Positions 27,852 to 36,934 of a stretch of DNA of 64,000 nt are shown here, piece by piece. Location: contig JANXEO010000001.1 of NCBI GenBank assembly GCA_025058215.1, forward strand, positions 1-64,000. Direction: 5' to 3'. Position 1 is the first letter of the stretch, and each line of letters starts with the position of its first letter. This stretch comes from Candidatus Methanomethylicia archaeon. Its GTDB lineage: Archaea; Thermoproteota; Methanomethylicia; Culexarchaeales; Culexarchaeaceae. The translations under genes and the position numbers were made by a program. The notes under the pieces were generated by a model that was not told where the DNA came from, did no database searches, and was given only the letters and a program-made list of their open reading frames with translations.

Positions 27852-30011
27852 TTAAAGTATGAAAAGTAGTAATATTAAGATTATTATTCCAATACTTATC
27901 CCCAATATGTTAAATGATGATATACCAGTTTGAATTCTCCTAAATACTTGAGAGAAGAATATAAAACCTTTTGCAATTAGATAGTTTAATCCATCTAAAA
28001 CGGGCTTCTCAAAGTATTTGAAGACTACATTGCTAAAGGATATTACAAAATTTGCTGAAGCATAATTAAATCTATCAATTACAGCTTTCTCAAACCCCTT
28101 AAACACTTTTACACTACCATTTATTAATGAGTAAACAAATACTTTGTAGTATAGTGTGTTTATATACCATCTATTCCATAAGAAGTTGTATAAACCTTTA
28201 AGTCCATGAACTTCCACAAAGGATTCTGGATCTACTTTACGTGAAATATACATTAAATATGCTGGAAGACCTCCAATTACAAGCATACAGAAAGTGATAG
28301 ATAAAGTTATTAATTGAATGGGAATTCCATAAACTGTAGCTTCAGCACCATAAACAACGTTTGAAAGATGTTTTTTATAATGAATCATATGTATTGAAGG
28401 CTCCAAGAAATAATGTAGATATTTTTCAAATAATGGTCCAATCAAACCTAAAGCTATTGTTGATGAAGCAAGTATCATATATGGAACCCACATAACCTTT
28501 GAAACTTCATGTACATGATGACCTTCATGTTCTAATTCCTTCAAATGTTCACTTTTATCTCCAAGAAATGTTATTCCAATCATTCTTAAACTATAGAAGA
28601 ATGTTATAGCAGCAGTAATAGCTGCAAGAGCTAGTAATACATATTGACCTGAAATTATACAAGCTGTAAATATAACTTCTTTACTCCAAAATCCACTAAG
28701 TGGAGGTATACCTGAAAGGGATAAAGCTCCAATAAGCATACAAATGAAGGTTATAGGCATATCCTTTCTAATACCACCCATGTTAAACATATCAGTACTT
28801 TCACATACATGGATAACTGCGCCAGCAGCCATGAATAATAAAGCTTTAAATATTGCATGACTAGCTAAATGGAATACTCCAGCCACATAGCCTATAGCCA
28901 CATCTTTAGCTAAACCTCCAGCACCTAAACCAAGCATCATATAACCTATTTGTGAAACCGTAGAATAAGCTAGAACCTTTTTTAATTCTCTATTAACCAT
29001 AGCTTGAGTAGCTGCTAAGAATGCAGTAAATGCACCAATCCAAGCAACTGTTAAAAAGAAGTTACTTCGAGCTTGTAAAATTAATTTTTCAATTGCTAAT
29101 CCATGAACGTGCTCAGTTGCTAAAACAAAAGCATCATTAAAAACTGGGAAAATTCTAGCCACAAGATATACACCTGCTTTAACCATTGTAGCTGCATGTA
29201 TTAATGCCGAAACAGATGTAGGTCCAGCCATAGCTTCAGGAAGCCATTCATGTAGTGGAAATTGAGCTGATTTACCTACTGGACCTAGGAAGAAGAGAAC
29301 GGTTACAGGAATTATTAAGCCAAGTCTAGCAAGATCAATTATCCATTCATAGTGTGTTTGAAGATCTATGAAATTGAATGTCCCGGAAACTATGAATATT
29401 ATGAAGGCAGATATCATTAAGAAGAGATCGCCAATTTTAGTTGTTATAAATGCCTTCATGCCAGCATGTGATGGTGGAATATTACCAATCCACTTCTTCT
29501 TCTCATCACTATAGTAAAAACCAATTAATTGATAGCTGCACAATCCAACACCTTCCCATCCAAATAACATTTGCAAGATGTTATCAGACATAACAAGTAG
29601 AAGCATATTACCAATGAAGAAATTCATGAAAAACCAATATCTAGTTAAACCTTCTTCACCATGCATGTAACCTAAACTATAAACCATTATTAAAAATGAA
29701 ATCCAGGCAACTATTAAACCCATAAAAGCACTAAGTGGGTCTAATAATACACCAATCTCTAGTGGATATCCTGGAATGATAAACCAACGTAAGCGCCAAT
29801 CAATTGGTACTTTAACATAACCTAAACCAGGAATCTCCATGCCACCAGAAACAACGTAATTAAAGTTTATAGTAGCCATTAAAGCAGCTATGAAAGATAC
29901 AAAAACAGCAAATAAATCTCGAATTCTTTCACTAAAACGAGCAATTAAAGGTGTTAAAAGTGCACCAACAATGGGTATTATCCAAACAAGCCAAGGGGAA
30001 TAAATTAACAT
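27852..30011 (-). CDS. Antiporter-like membrane subunit, NuoL type with C-terminal extension
   Basis: About 719 residues; ATG at 30011 after ggaggg, preferred over TTG 30026. L-type features: LLFGWEGVGLCSYQLIGFYY with the key glutamate, GKSAQFPLHEWLPEAMAGPTS, TAFLAATQAMVNRELKKVLAYSTVSQIGYM. The C-terminal 180 residues extend past the antiporter core, with repeated FxKxFEKxV-type segments and a final hydrophobic helix, as in the lateral helix and anchor of NuoL. This suits an ion-pumping arm connected along the membrane domain. It leads the three-gene block and is divergent from the gene at 30120. Confidence 0.92.
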   Translation of the reverse strand: MLIYSPWLVWIIPIVGALLTPLIARFSERIRDLFAVFVSFIAALMATINFNYVVSGGMEIPGLGYVKVPIDWRLRWFIIPGYPLEIGVLLDPLSAFMGLIVAWISFLIMVYSLGYMHGEEGLTRYWFFMNFFIGNMLLLVMSDNILQMLFGWEGVGLCSYQLIGFYYSDEKKKWIGNIPPSHAGMKAFITTKIGDLFLMISAFIIFIVSGTFNFIDLQTHYEWIIDLARLGLIIPVTVLFFLGPVGKSAQFPLHEWLPEAMAGPTSVSALIHAATMVKAGVYLVARIFPVFNDAFVLATEHVHGLAIEKLILQARSNFFLTVAWIGAFTAFLAATQAMVNRELKKVLAYSTVSQIGYMMLGLGAGGLAKDVAIGYVAGVFHLASHAIFKALLFMAAGAVIHVCESTDMFNMGGIRKDMPITFICMLIGALSLSGIPPLSGFWSKEVIFTACIISGQYVLLALAAITAAITFFYSLRMIGITFLGDKSEHLKELEHEGHHVHEVSKVMWVPYMILASSTIALGLIGPLFEKYLHYFLEPSIHMIHYKKHLSNVVYGAEATVYGIPIQLITLSITFCMLVIGGLPAYLMYISRKVDPESFVEVHGLKGLYNFLWNRWYINTLYYKVFVYSLINGSVKVFKGFEKAVIDRFNYASANFVISFSNVVFKYFEKPVLDGLNYLIAKGFIFFSQVFRRIQTGISSFNILGISIGIIILILLLFIL

Positions 30012-30119
30012 TACTATACCCTCCAAGAACTTAATGAACTAATAACAAAATCAATTCAATGTAACAAAATAAAAAGTTAGCGATTCAAATTTAAATTAAA
30101 ATTAAATATTTTAAATTGA

Positions 30120-30683
30120 ATGAGTATGGATGAAATGGAAGAAATATATGTAGAGCCAACAGAGAAAGTTATAAAAGCTTTAAAAACAGCTATGGAAACT
30201 CTTGGTAGAAATAGATTTATTGTAGAATTGAATTTAGAAGATGAAAAATTAAATAAGTGGATTAATGGTGTAGAATGGATACCATTAAGAGTACTATATG
30301 AAACTTGTAGAATAAATTTGAGATTTAATAAGCCATATAATAGATTGTCTGATACAATTGAGGGAGCAACAGTAATATCTAAAAGGGAAACTAGAGAAAC
30401 TGCAAAAACTGAAGCTATAGTTAAAAAGATTGAAGAAGAAAGAATTCCTGTAGAAAAGGAGGTTGAAAAAGAGCTTGAAGAAAAGAGAAAGAGGGTATTT
30501 ATGTATTTAATGAGTAGGAGTATGGTATTATTAATGCTGATGTTACCATTAGCATTAATTGGATATGTTATTGGAGCTAGAATAAGTGGATTTTATGCAG
30601 GAGTAGGAATGGTTATTGGTGTATTAATATGGTTAATTATAGTAACCGTATACATAATTTTAAAACCAATTAAATATAAGTAG
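30120..30683 (+). CDS. Unknown two-helix membrane protein upstream of the ATP synthase C gene
   Basis: 187 residues. A cytoplasmic-looking charged N-terminal half (about 1-120, Glu/Lys-rich, helical, ending KEVEKELEEKRKRVF) is followed by two membrane helices (SMVLLMLMLPLALIGYVIG near 137-155, and the stretch to VTVYIILKPIK near 161-183). No family recognised. It lies 36 bp before the ATP synthase C gene in the same direction and the strand faces away from the L-type gene. It may be an ATP synthase assembly or hydrogenase-associated factor; this is only context. Confidence 0.62.
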   Translation: MSMDEMEEIYVEPTEKVIKALKTAMETLGRNRFIVELNLEDEKLNKWINGVEWIPLRVLYETCRINLRFNKPYNRLSDTIEGATVISKRETRETAKTEAIVKKIEEERIPVEKEVEKELEEKRKRVFMYLMSRSMVLLMLMLPLALIGYVIGARISGFYAGVGMVIGVLIWLIIVTVYIILKPIKYK

Positions 30684-30719
30684 TTATAAAACCAGATGTT
30701 GTAAAAAGAATGTGAGCTG

Positions 30720-31781
30720 ATGAACTTGTTTGGCGTATTGAGGTATGGATTCATAAATACTAAGATTAGAGGTTTAAAAAGAGAGTATATAACTTTAGAT
30801 AAATATCAAAAATTAATTGAAGCTTCGTACAATGATATCGTTAAGATATTGATGGATACACCATATGGTAAAGAGTTAATGAATATTGGAGTAGAGCCAA
30901 CCCCGGTAGAATTTGAAAAAGCATTTTTAAGAGCATTAACCAAAGCATATCTAAAAGTTTTAAGATGGCTTCCAAAGCAATCTATGAGGGTAATAGCTTT
31001 ACACATGATGAAATATGAAATTGAAAATATAAAAACAGTATTAAGACTTAAAACTTTAAATTCTCCAACAGAGAAATTAAAACAACATGTAATTCAAATA
31101 CCATTAGGAATTAAAGTTGAAGAATATGTTGAAGCCTACGAAAAATCAAAAAACTTAATGGAATTACTGAAGAATCTTATTGAAATTGGAGTGCCGATAC
31201 CATTAGATAAAATAATTAAGAAGGGAACTTTTGAGGATGTAACGATTTTAGAAGCAGAATTGGAAAAATTAATTTACGCAACGATATTGAAAGAATCTGA
31301 AAAACTTGATTCAAAAAGTTCAAAAAGTATGAGGGACCTCATAGGATTTGAAGTAGATTTAACTAATATAAAGAATACCATAAGAGCAAAGAAACTTAAT
31401 ATGTCTTGGAAAGATTTAGAAGTAAACATTATAACACCAACATATAAAGTGAAAACTGGAAAAATAAAGATAGCTTTTGAAAAAGATGATTTAAAAAGAA
31501 TGTTAGAAGAAATGATGATGAAGAATTATAGTGAATTATTGAAACCCAGTGTAGAAGTATTAGAAAAGGGGGGTTTAGAAGCATTAGAGAAAATGTTCAA
31601 TAAAGAAATTTATAAGGGTTATCAAAGAATTTGGAGGAGGAGAGGCTTTCAATATGATCTCTCATTAACATTAGCATACTTAACTAGAAAATGGATGGAA
31701 GTAAAGAATTTAAAGATAATAGTTTATTGTAAACACTTTGGATTACCAAAGCAAAGGATAATGGAGGAAATAATAGTCTAG
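30720..31781 (+). CDS. atpC: A-type ATP synthase subunit C (d subunit)
   Basis: 353 residues, ATG at 30720. Family pattern of V/A-type C (AC39/d) subunits is visible. There is an N-terminal helical stretch (GVLRYGFINTKIRGLKREYI), internal helical repeats with the MKYEIENIKTVLRLKTLN and LIGFEVDLTNIKNTIRAKK signatures, and a C-terminal FGLPKQRIMEEI. The subunit links the rotating proteolipid ring to the central stalk. The other soluble subunits (A, B, D, E, F) are not in the window, so the operon is split. It faces the repeat protein and the proteolipid genes. Confidence 0.88.
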   Translation: MNLFGVLRYGFINTKIRGLKREYITLDKYQKLIEASYNDIVKILMDTPYGKELMNIGVEPTPVEFEKAFLRALTKAYLKVLRWLPKQSMRVIALHMMKYEIENIKTVLRLKTLNSPTEKLKQHVIQIPLGIKVEEYVEAYEKSKNLMELLKNLIEIGVPIPLDKIIKKGTFEDVTILEAELEKLIYATILKESEKLDSKSSKSMRDLIGFEVDLTNIKNTIRAKKLNMSWKDLEVNIITPTYKVKTGKIKIAFEKDDLKRMLEEMMMKNYSELLKPSVEVLEKGGLEALEKMFNKEIYKGYQRIWRRRGFQYDLSLTLAYLTRKWMEVKNLKIIVYCKHFGLPKQRIMEEIIV

Positions 31782-31787
31782 TATTGG

Positions 31788-32555
31788 TTAATCAAGAAAT
31801 CTCTTAATAGCACCTTTACTTTTACTTATTGATGAAGATATTGCAGAATTCATTCTAGTTGTTGATGATGAAATTACATTCTCCATTCTAGTTGTTGATG
31901 ATGAAATTACATTCTCCATTCTAGTTGTTGATGATGAAATTACATTCTCTAATCTAGTCTTAGATGAGGAGGTTACGATGTCCAATTTAGTTTTTGAAGA
32001 TGAGATCATGGAAAGATAATTATTAAGTTTAGGTTTAGATTTCAAAAAGGTTTTATTGAAATCTTTAAATCCACTAGTCAATCTGATGTATAAATTGGTA
32101 TGCCATGATCGAACTTCACGCATAGATACAATGAAAGATTTTGAGTAGAGTATTGGTGGAAAAGCAAGTTTTCTGCGAATACGAAGACTCATAGAGAATA
32201 TGCCAGTTAAAAATACATGTAAACCTTTATATATGTAGCTTTTAACACTTAATATCTTTGATGGTTTAGATTTTAGAATAAAGGATTGTTTATCAATTAA
32301 AGAGTAAATTTTAATTAAACTTTCATCAACGTTAAACTTACTGCTACTTATGTTTTTGATACTCTCTTTAACAGAGTTCTCTATGAGCTTAGCATTTTCG
32401 TATTTGACATTTAAAGGTTTACGAATATTACTCTTAACTGTTGAATTTGCTTTAAAAATTTTTACTTTAACTTTGAGGATCATCCTTTTATACATTCTTT
32501 TTGTATGTTTAAGTAGTTCATTTAACTTCTCTAGCTTACCACTTGTGCTCATCAT
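31788..32555 (-). CDS. Unknown basic protein with a C-terminal 11-residue repeat, downstream of the ATP synthase K gene
   Basis: 255 residues, Lys/Ser-rich, no clear membrane helix apart from a mildly hydrophobic segment (GLHVFLTGIFSMSL near 109-122). Residues about 190-240 are a tandem hendecad, SSSTTRMENVI, with three identical DNA-level copies and two diverged ones (SSSKTKLDIVT, SSSKTRLENVI). Eleven-residue periodicity suggests an amphipathic helix or right-handed coiled coil. The ATG ATG start follows ggagtg, 17 bp after the proteolipid gene, so it is in that operon. Archaeal A-ATPase operons carry helical stalk subunits H/E near K, but I cannot align it with them. No function assigned. 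Confidence 0.65.
   Translation of the reverse strand: MMSTSGKLEKLNELLKHTKRMYKRMILKVKVKIFKANSTVKSNIRKPLNVKYENAKLIENSVKESIKNISSSKFNVDESLIKIYSLIDKQSFILKSKPSKILSVKSYIYKGLHVFLTGIFSMSLRIRRKLAFPPILYSKSFIVSMREVRSWHTNLYIRLTSGFKDFNKTFLKSKPKLNNYLSMISSSKTKLDIVTSSSKTRLENVISSSTTRMENVISSSTTRMENVISSSTTRMNSAISSSISKSKGAIKRFLD
31851..31949. repeat. Three perfect 33-bp tandem repeats
   Basis: Units at 31851-31883, 31884-31916 and 31917-31949 are identical by eye (each begins cattctagttg and ends attacattctc). A fourth, diverged unit follows at about 31950-31982. The repeat lies wholly inside the gene at 31788-32555 and keeps the reading frame (33 = 11 codons). Perfect copies suggest recent expansion by slippage or unequal recombination. 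Confidence 0.95.
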
Positions 32556-32572
32556 TTATGTGGGCACTCCAT

Positions 32573-33022
32573 CTATATTGTGCCTATTAACATTATGGAG
32601 ATTAATAATCCATAAATCGCTAAAGCTTCTGCTAAAACAACTGCTAAAAGTGTTTTTGTAACTATCTCAGGTTTTTCAACTCCAGCTCCAGCCATGGCAG
32701 ACCCAGTATATGCAATTGCAATTGAAGCAAGTAAACCGCACACAGCCATTACTAAACTTGCCGATAAAGCCTTCATAGCTGCTTCATATGAAGCAAAAAT
32801 TATAGAGAGCTTTCCTATGAGCATTATTGAAGTAAGTAATCCATAAATTCCTATAGCTTCAGCCAATACTACTGCTAAGAGTAGTTTTGTAACTATTTCT
32901 GGACGTTCTGTTCCAGCTCCAGCCATGGATATCCCTGCAGTTACGATTCCATATGCTGCACCAGATATTGGTATACAGCTTGAGAGTAAAACGCTCACAA
33001 GACCGATTATTGTTTCGTCCAT
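32573..33022 (-). CDS. atpK: A-type ATP synthase proteolipid subunit K (c-ring)
   Basis: 149 residues: two helical hairpins that repeat each other, PEIVTKLLLAVVLAEAIGIYGLL (41-63) and the near copy at 118-140. Each has the ion-binding carboxylate in LAEA: E55 and E132. The ring carries the ion in rotary ATP synthesis. Start ATG 33022 follows aggggga. The gene precedes the repeat-protein gene and lies 86 bp after the subunit I stop, with its own TATA-like element. A ring with both carboxylates conducts more ions per turn than one with one per two hairpins. Confidence 0.9.
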   Translation of the reverse strand: MDETIIGLVSVLLSSCIPISGAAYGIVTAGISMAGAGTERPEIVTKLLLAVVLAEAIGIYGLLTSIMLIGKLSIIFASYEAAMKALSASLVMAVCGLLASIAIAYTGSAMAGAGVEKPEIVTKTLLAVVLAEALAIYGLLISIMLIGTI

Positions 33023-33068
33023 ACCCGTCCCCCTATATAACTACTACTTACACAATAATGTTGATTTA

Positions 33069-33076
33069 TTTATAAA
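33069..33076 (-). promoter_or_regulatory. TATA-like element before the proteolipid gene
   Basis: tttataaa on the reverse strand, about 47-54 bases upstream of the ATG at 33022, leaving room for a start site about 25 bases downstream and a 20-25 nt leader holding the aggggga Shine-Dalgarno. A separate promoter after subunit I fits the need for many c-subunits per complex. Not tested. Confidence 0.5.
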
Positions 33077-33108
33077 CGTTATTTATTTATACACATATAA
33101 TAACCATT

Positions 33109-34740
33109 TTATTTAATACCCAAAGGTTTATATTCCTCTCCACCACCGCGGAAGTATTTAAAGCCAAATTCAACCCATGTAAGCCTTAATACATGTGTAA
33201 ATGAAACCAATCCTTCAAGAGCCATTATAAGGGTTATAGTCCCTATAGCTAATATAATGTAACCTGCAGCTCCAAGTGCTGGGATGACTGATGACAATAA
33301 TTGACTTAACATTCCATGTGACAATGATAATGCTAATATACGTCCATAGGAAACTGTATGTGAAAGTGAACTTATAGCTGCTTCAAATGTATGTGCAAAT
33401 CCATCTATTGGACCTTCAGTAAGGATCATGCCAATAAGCATTAAAACTACTGGAAGTACTACTAAGGGTATTGTTAAATATCCGGAAATCCATTTATCCA
33501 TGTTAAGTTTATATACAAATAATCCTAAGTACATTAATCCTAAGTAAAACCATAACCAACATGCTGAACCAAAAATTGCCTTTTTATATTCACCTTCAAG
33601 TATATCATTTATCATACTTAGAATTAATCCTAAACTTATATGTATCATTCCAACCATTAATGAAAGTTTAAACATCTTCATAGGCTCTTTCAATGGACTG
33701 AAGGCACGGCCAATTCCAGGTATAGCTTTAAGTATGAATTCTAATGGTGGATGATGTATATGGAAACCGAAGATTTCACCAAACATTAAACCTCCAAATA
33801 TTGCTGCAATACCACATAGAAGGTATAATTCAGCTCCAGACAATACTAAATTAACCATTTCACCCCCAGAGAAACCTTTACGTTTAAGCATACATGAGAA
33901 AACGCCGAATATTGCTAAGAGAAGACCATGACCTATATCTGCAAATGCTAATCCAAATAACATTGGAAAAGTTATACTTACAATTATTGTTGGATTAAGT
34001 TCATGTGGTGAAGGAATATCATAAGTTTTTATAAGAGATTCAAATGGTTTTAAAGCTTTTGGAGATTTTGAAAGAAAGGGGGGATGGTCATGTTTACTTG
34101 GATGTGAAATGGATATAACTACTGAATTATCAGTAACTCTATTTAGAGTTTCAATAACTTCATTTACTCTGTCTTCCGGAACCCAACCAAACATGTATGT
34201 GAGGAAATCACCATGAAAAACTTTATCATCTTGATCTAAAATCATTTCAAAAACGTATTTTGCTTCTGAAAGTATAGATTCATAATTTGGAAATATTTCA
34301 TACAACTTATCCTTAAGGCTAAACTTTTCTTCTCCCTCAATAAGTTTTGAAGCCTCTTTTATCTTTGAATCAAGTAAACTCAATTTATCTTCAAGTTTAG
34401 TTAAATAATCTTCATCTATCTTTATTTCTTTAGAAATAGTCCTTAGAGATTCAGCTTCAAGTCCAAGCATTCTAATTAAATTTTGAGTATTTTCCAATAC
34501 ACGTTTAAATTTATCACTTTCATTATGAAGTTTACTAAGAGATTTAATATCAATTTCCTTTCCACTTTCTTCACCTTCAATATAATGTTCCTTTATGAAA
34601 TCAACAAATTCTTCATCATCCCACCAAGCATCTAAATGTAATGTCTTCAAATTTATTAAAGCAAATTTCACACGATAATAGTAATCTTTGGGAATAATTA
34701 TCCTAAATTTACACATACTAGCAGATTTAAAGACGCTCAT
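33109..34740 (-). CDS. atpI: A-type ATP synthase subunit I (a subunit)
   Basis: 543 residues. The N-terminal 220 residues are soluble, with coiled coil (KFKRVLENTQNLIRMLGLEAE, LTKLEDKLSLLDSKIKEASK). The C-terminal half has membrane helices. Conserved stretches include PMLFGLAFADIGHGLLL, GEIFGFHIHHPPLEF, and the arginine-bearing helix SLSHTVSYGRILALSLSHGM. It forms the ion half-channels against the K ring and part of the stator. Start ATG 34740 follows ggtggcg. It leads the I-K-unknown run. Confidence 0.92.
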   Translation of the reverse strand: MSVFKSASMCKFRIIIPKDYYYRVKFALINLKTLHLDAWWDDEEFVDFIKEHYIEGEESGKEIDIKSLSKLHNESDKFKRVLENTQNLIRMLGLEAESLRTISKEIKIDEDYLTKLEDKLSLLDSKIKEASKLIEGEEKFSLKDKLYEIFPNYESILSEAKYVFEMILDQDDKVFHGDFLTYMFGWVPEDRVNEVIETLNRVTDNSVVISISHPSKHDHPPFLSKSPKALKPFESLIKTYDIPSPHELNPTIIVSITFPMLFGLAFADIGHGLLLAIFGVFSCMLKRKGFSGGEMVNLVLSGAELYLLCGIAAIFGGLMFGEIFGFHIHHPPLEFILKAIPGIGRAFSPLKEPMKMFKLSLMVGMIHISLGLILSMINDILEGEYKKAIFGSACWLWFYLGLMYLGLFVYKLNMDKWISGYLTIPLVVLPVVLMLIGMILTEGPIDGFAHTFEAAISSLSHTVSYGRILALSLSHGMLSQLLSSVIPALGAAGYIILAIGTITLIMALEGLVSFTHVLRLTWVEFGFKYFRGGGEEYKPLGIK

Positions 34741-34835
34741 ATTACAACGCCACCAACATACTTGAATTCCAATTAAAAATATATTTATTGAAATAAAATT
34801 TAAAATTTAAATTTTAAATTATTGACTTCATAAAA

Positions 34836-36335
34836 TTATAATGGCATTACCCCTCTAATGTACATAATCTTTTGAAATGTATAATGAGCAGCTAATTCAG
34901 CTATCAGTGATAGTGGTTGAGGCCAAATTCCAAGAATTACACATAGTATTGACAATATAATTAAGGATAATACGATTAAGGGGGAAGATTCGCTAGCTTT
35001 AATTACACTTTCAATAGGTCTCCTAAATATCACTTGTATAATGCGAATATAATAAACTACGCCAATAACACTATTCAATAAACCTATTATAGTTAAAATA
35101 TACGCTTGAGAAGCTATTGCTGCTCCAAAAATCAAATATTTACTTATAAATCCATTTAATGAAGGTATTCCAGCTAATGATAGAAGAGCTATTGAAAAAG
35201 CTATACCGGTAATGGGCATTCTCCTACCAACACCAACTAAATCATTAAGATCTCTAGTTTTCAATTCATGTATAATTGAACCTGCACAAAGAAATGCAAG
35301 ACCTTTCATTAAGGCGTGATTAAAGAAGTGTACAATACCAGCCATTAAACCAAATTCGGTTCCAAGAGATAAAGCTAAAGTTAAGTATCCAATTTGAGCT
35401 ATACTGGAGTATGCAAGTAAACGTTTTATATCATTTTGAACTAAAGCTAATAGATTACCTACAGTCATAGTGAAAACTGAAAGTATTGCAAGCATCCACC
35501 TATAATCAACAATTGAAACACTAAATAAAGTGTATGAAGCCCTAATTATAGCGTAAACTCCAGTTTTTATAACAACACCTGAAAGCATAGCACTTATAGG
35601 ACTTGGAGCTGCTGGATGTGCATCTGGAAGCCATGAGTGAAAAGGTACAATTGCTGCTTTAACACCAAATCCAACCATTAACATTATAAATAATAAGTAT
35701 AAGAGACTTGAAGGTTTAGCACCCATTAAAGATAATGCTATTTGTGCAAAACTCAATGAACCAGTTAAACCATAAATATATGACATTGAGAACAATATGA
35801 ATGCTGAACCTACAGCACTCATAAGCAGATATTTAAATCCAGCCTCAATGGGTTCCCATAAGTGCTTTCTAAATCCAACAAGACAATACGATGATATACT
35901 CATAAGCTCCCAGAAAACATATAATGTTAAGAAATCTCCGGCCATAGCTAAACCTACCATACCACAAACCATTAATAGTAGTAGGGAATAGTATGAGGGT
36001 AAGCCAGTATCATGAGACATATAATCAATTGAATGTAATGTTGAAATTAAACCTAGGAAAATGAAGCCTAATGAAAATATAAAGCTAAGCCAATCTAGAA
36101 CTAAGAAGCCTATAGTTGGACTACCAGTAATTGGGAACATTGAGTATATTGTTATTGGTTTAACGTAAAGTATATCCATAAACTTTAAACATACAATTAG
36201 AGAAACTATAAAACCGAATAAAGCCCATCCACTTACTAAATTCCTCAATTTCAATTTTTCACATAACCATCCAATCATTGGTGTAGAAATACCGAAAAAT
36301 GCTAAAACAATTATTGGATATACAATTTCAATCAA
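34836..36335 (-). CDS. Antiporter-like membrane subunit, NuoN/MrpD type
   Basis: About 499 residues with 14 membrane helices. Key features: TLYVFWELMSISSYCLVGF (glutamate), FGVKAAIVPFHSWLPDAHPAAPSP (lysine), and ALVQNDIKRLLAYSSIAQIGYLTLALS. Start: TTG 36335 after gaggtgg, a Shine-Dalgarno that overlaps the stop of the K-type gene; the longer GTG at 36344 lies inside it. Third antiporter-like subunit of the window and the last of the J-J-K-N run. It is probably part of the hydrogenase membrane arm; Mrp-type antiporter role is an alternative. Confidence 0.88.
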   Translation of the reverse strand: MIEIVYPIIVLAFFGISTPMIGWLCEKLKLRNLVSGWALFGFIVSLIVCLKFMDILYVKPITIYSMFPITGSPTIGFLVLDWLSFIFSLGFIFLGLISTLHSIDYMSHDTGLPSYYSLLLLMVCGMVGLAMAGDFLTLYVFWELMSISSYCLVGFRKHLWEPIEAGFKYLLMSAVGSAFILFSMSYIYGLTGSLSFAQIALSLMGAKPSSLLYLLFIMLMVGFGVKAAIVPFHSWLPDAHPAAPSPISAMLSGVVIKTGVYAIIRASYTLFSVSIVDYRWMLAILSVFTMTVGNLLALVQNDIKRLLAYSSIAQIGYLTLALSLGTEFGLMAGIVHFFNHALMKGLAFLCAGSIIHELKTRDLNDLVGVGRRMPITGIAFSIALLSLAGIPSLNGFISKYLIFGAAIASQAYILTIIGLLNSVIGVVYYIRIIQVIFRRPIESVIKASESSPLIVLSLIILSILCVILGIWPQPLSLIAELAAHYTFQKIMYIRGVMPL

Positions 36336-36337
36336 AA

Positions 36338-36658
36338 CTACCACCTCAATCTCTTAAGTTCTCTAATATCTAGAGTCTTGTAATGCCTATAGGCATTTAT
36401 CACAAAAGTTAAAGCAACACCTATCAAGCATGCTTCAACAGATATAGCAATTATAGCTATAACATGTGCTAATGGATCTATAAACCCAAAAAGTCTAAAA
36501 TATGCAAAATTCACTAAATTCAATATTGCTGAACTAAACATTATTTCAAGAGAAATAACCATTTTAATCATATTACGCTTAGATGTTAATCCATACATTC
36601 CAATAGTCAGTAAAACCCCTGAAACTGCAATAAATGTGTATGGTTCAGTGGACATCAA
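36338..36658 (-). CDS. NuoK/MrpC-like small membrane subunit
   Basis: 106 residues, three membrane helices. The two membrane glutamates of the NuoK family are present (SLEIMFSSAILNLV and ISVEACLIGVAL), with the basic loop at the C-terminus. These residues form part of the ion path of complex I and MrpC. Its ATG overlaps the preceding gene's stop by four bases (translational coupling) and its stop overlaps the N-type gene's Shine-Dalgarno. Confidence 0.9.
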   Translation of the reverse strand: MMSTEPYTFIAVSGVLLTIGMYGLTSKRNMIKMVISLEIMFSSAILNLVNFAYFRLFGFIDPLAHVIAIIAISVEACLIGVALTFVINAYRHYKTLDIRELKRLRW

Positions 36659-36933
36659 TGCTCCACCTCTTCACGTAAAAGTGCAATAACACCTACAATT
36701 GAAGCAAAAAGAAGTAATGCTTGAGCTAACACATTGATACTACAATTACCCCATAGAATTTCACTCATATAATTGCTTAAATTATGAAATAGAGGGTCAG
36801 GTTTTAAAACATTTAATGGTGCAGTATCATAAGCAAAAAGTCCAATATTAGATACACCAATAACTAGCAATTGAGTTAACAAGAAAGCTAAAATTAAAAC
36901 TAGTATGATACTTAGGAAATCACTCAATTTCAA
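36655..36933 (-). CDS. NuoJ C-terminal-half/MbhE-like membrane subunit
   Basis: 92 residues: one N-terminal membrane helix (IILVLILAFLLTQLLVIG), an extracytoplasmic loop, and a second helix VLAQALLLFASIVGVIALLREEV. The end resembles MbhE and the C-terminal half of NuoJ. It begins one base after the stop of the J N-half gene and is coupled to the K-type gene. The split is not a frameshift: each has its own start and the junction is between domains, as with MbhD/MbhE and the split FpoJ of methanogens. Confidence 0.78.
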   Translation of the reverse strand: MKLSDFLSIILVLILAFLLTQLLVIGVSNIGLFAYDTAPLNVLKPDPLFHNLSNYMSEILWGNCSINVLAQALLLFASIVGVIALLREEVEH

Positions 36934-36934
36934 T

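Noticed and set aside
31851-31949. CRISPR array or minisatellite outside genes
   Set aside because: Repeats are head-to-tail without spacers, in frame inside a coding gene.
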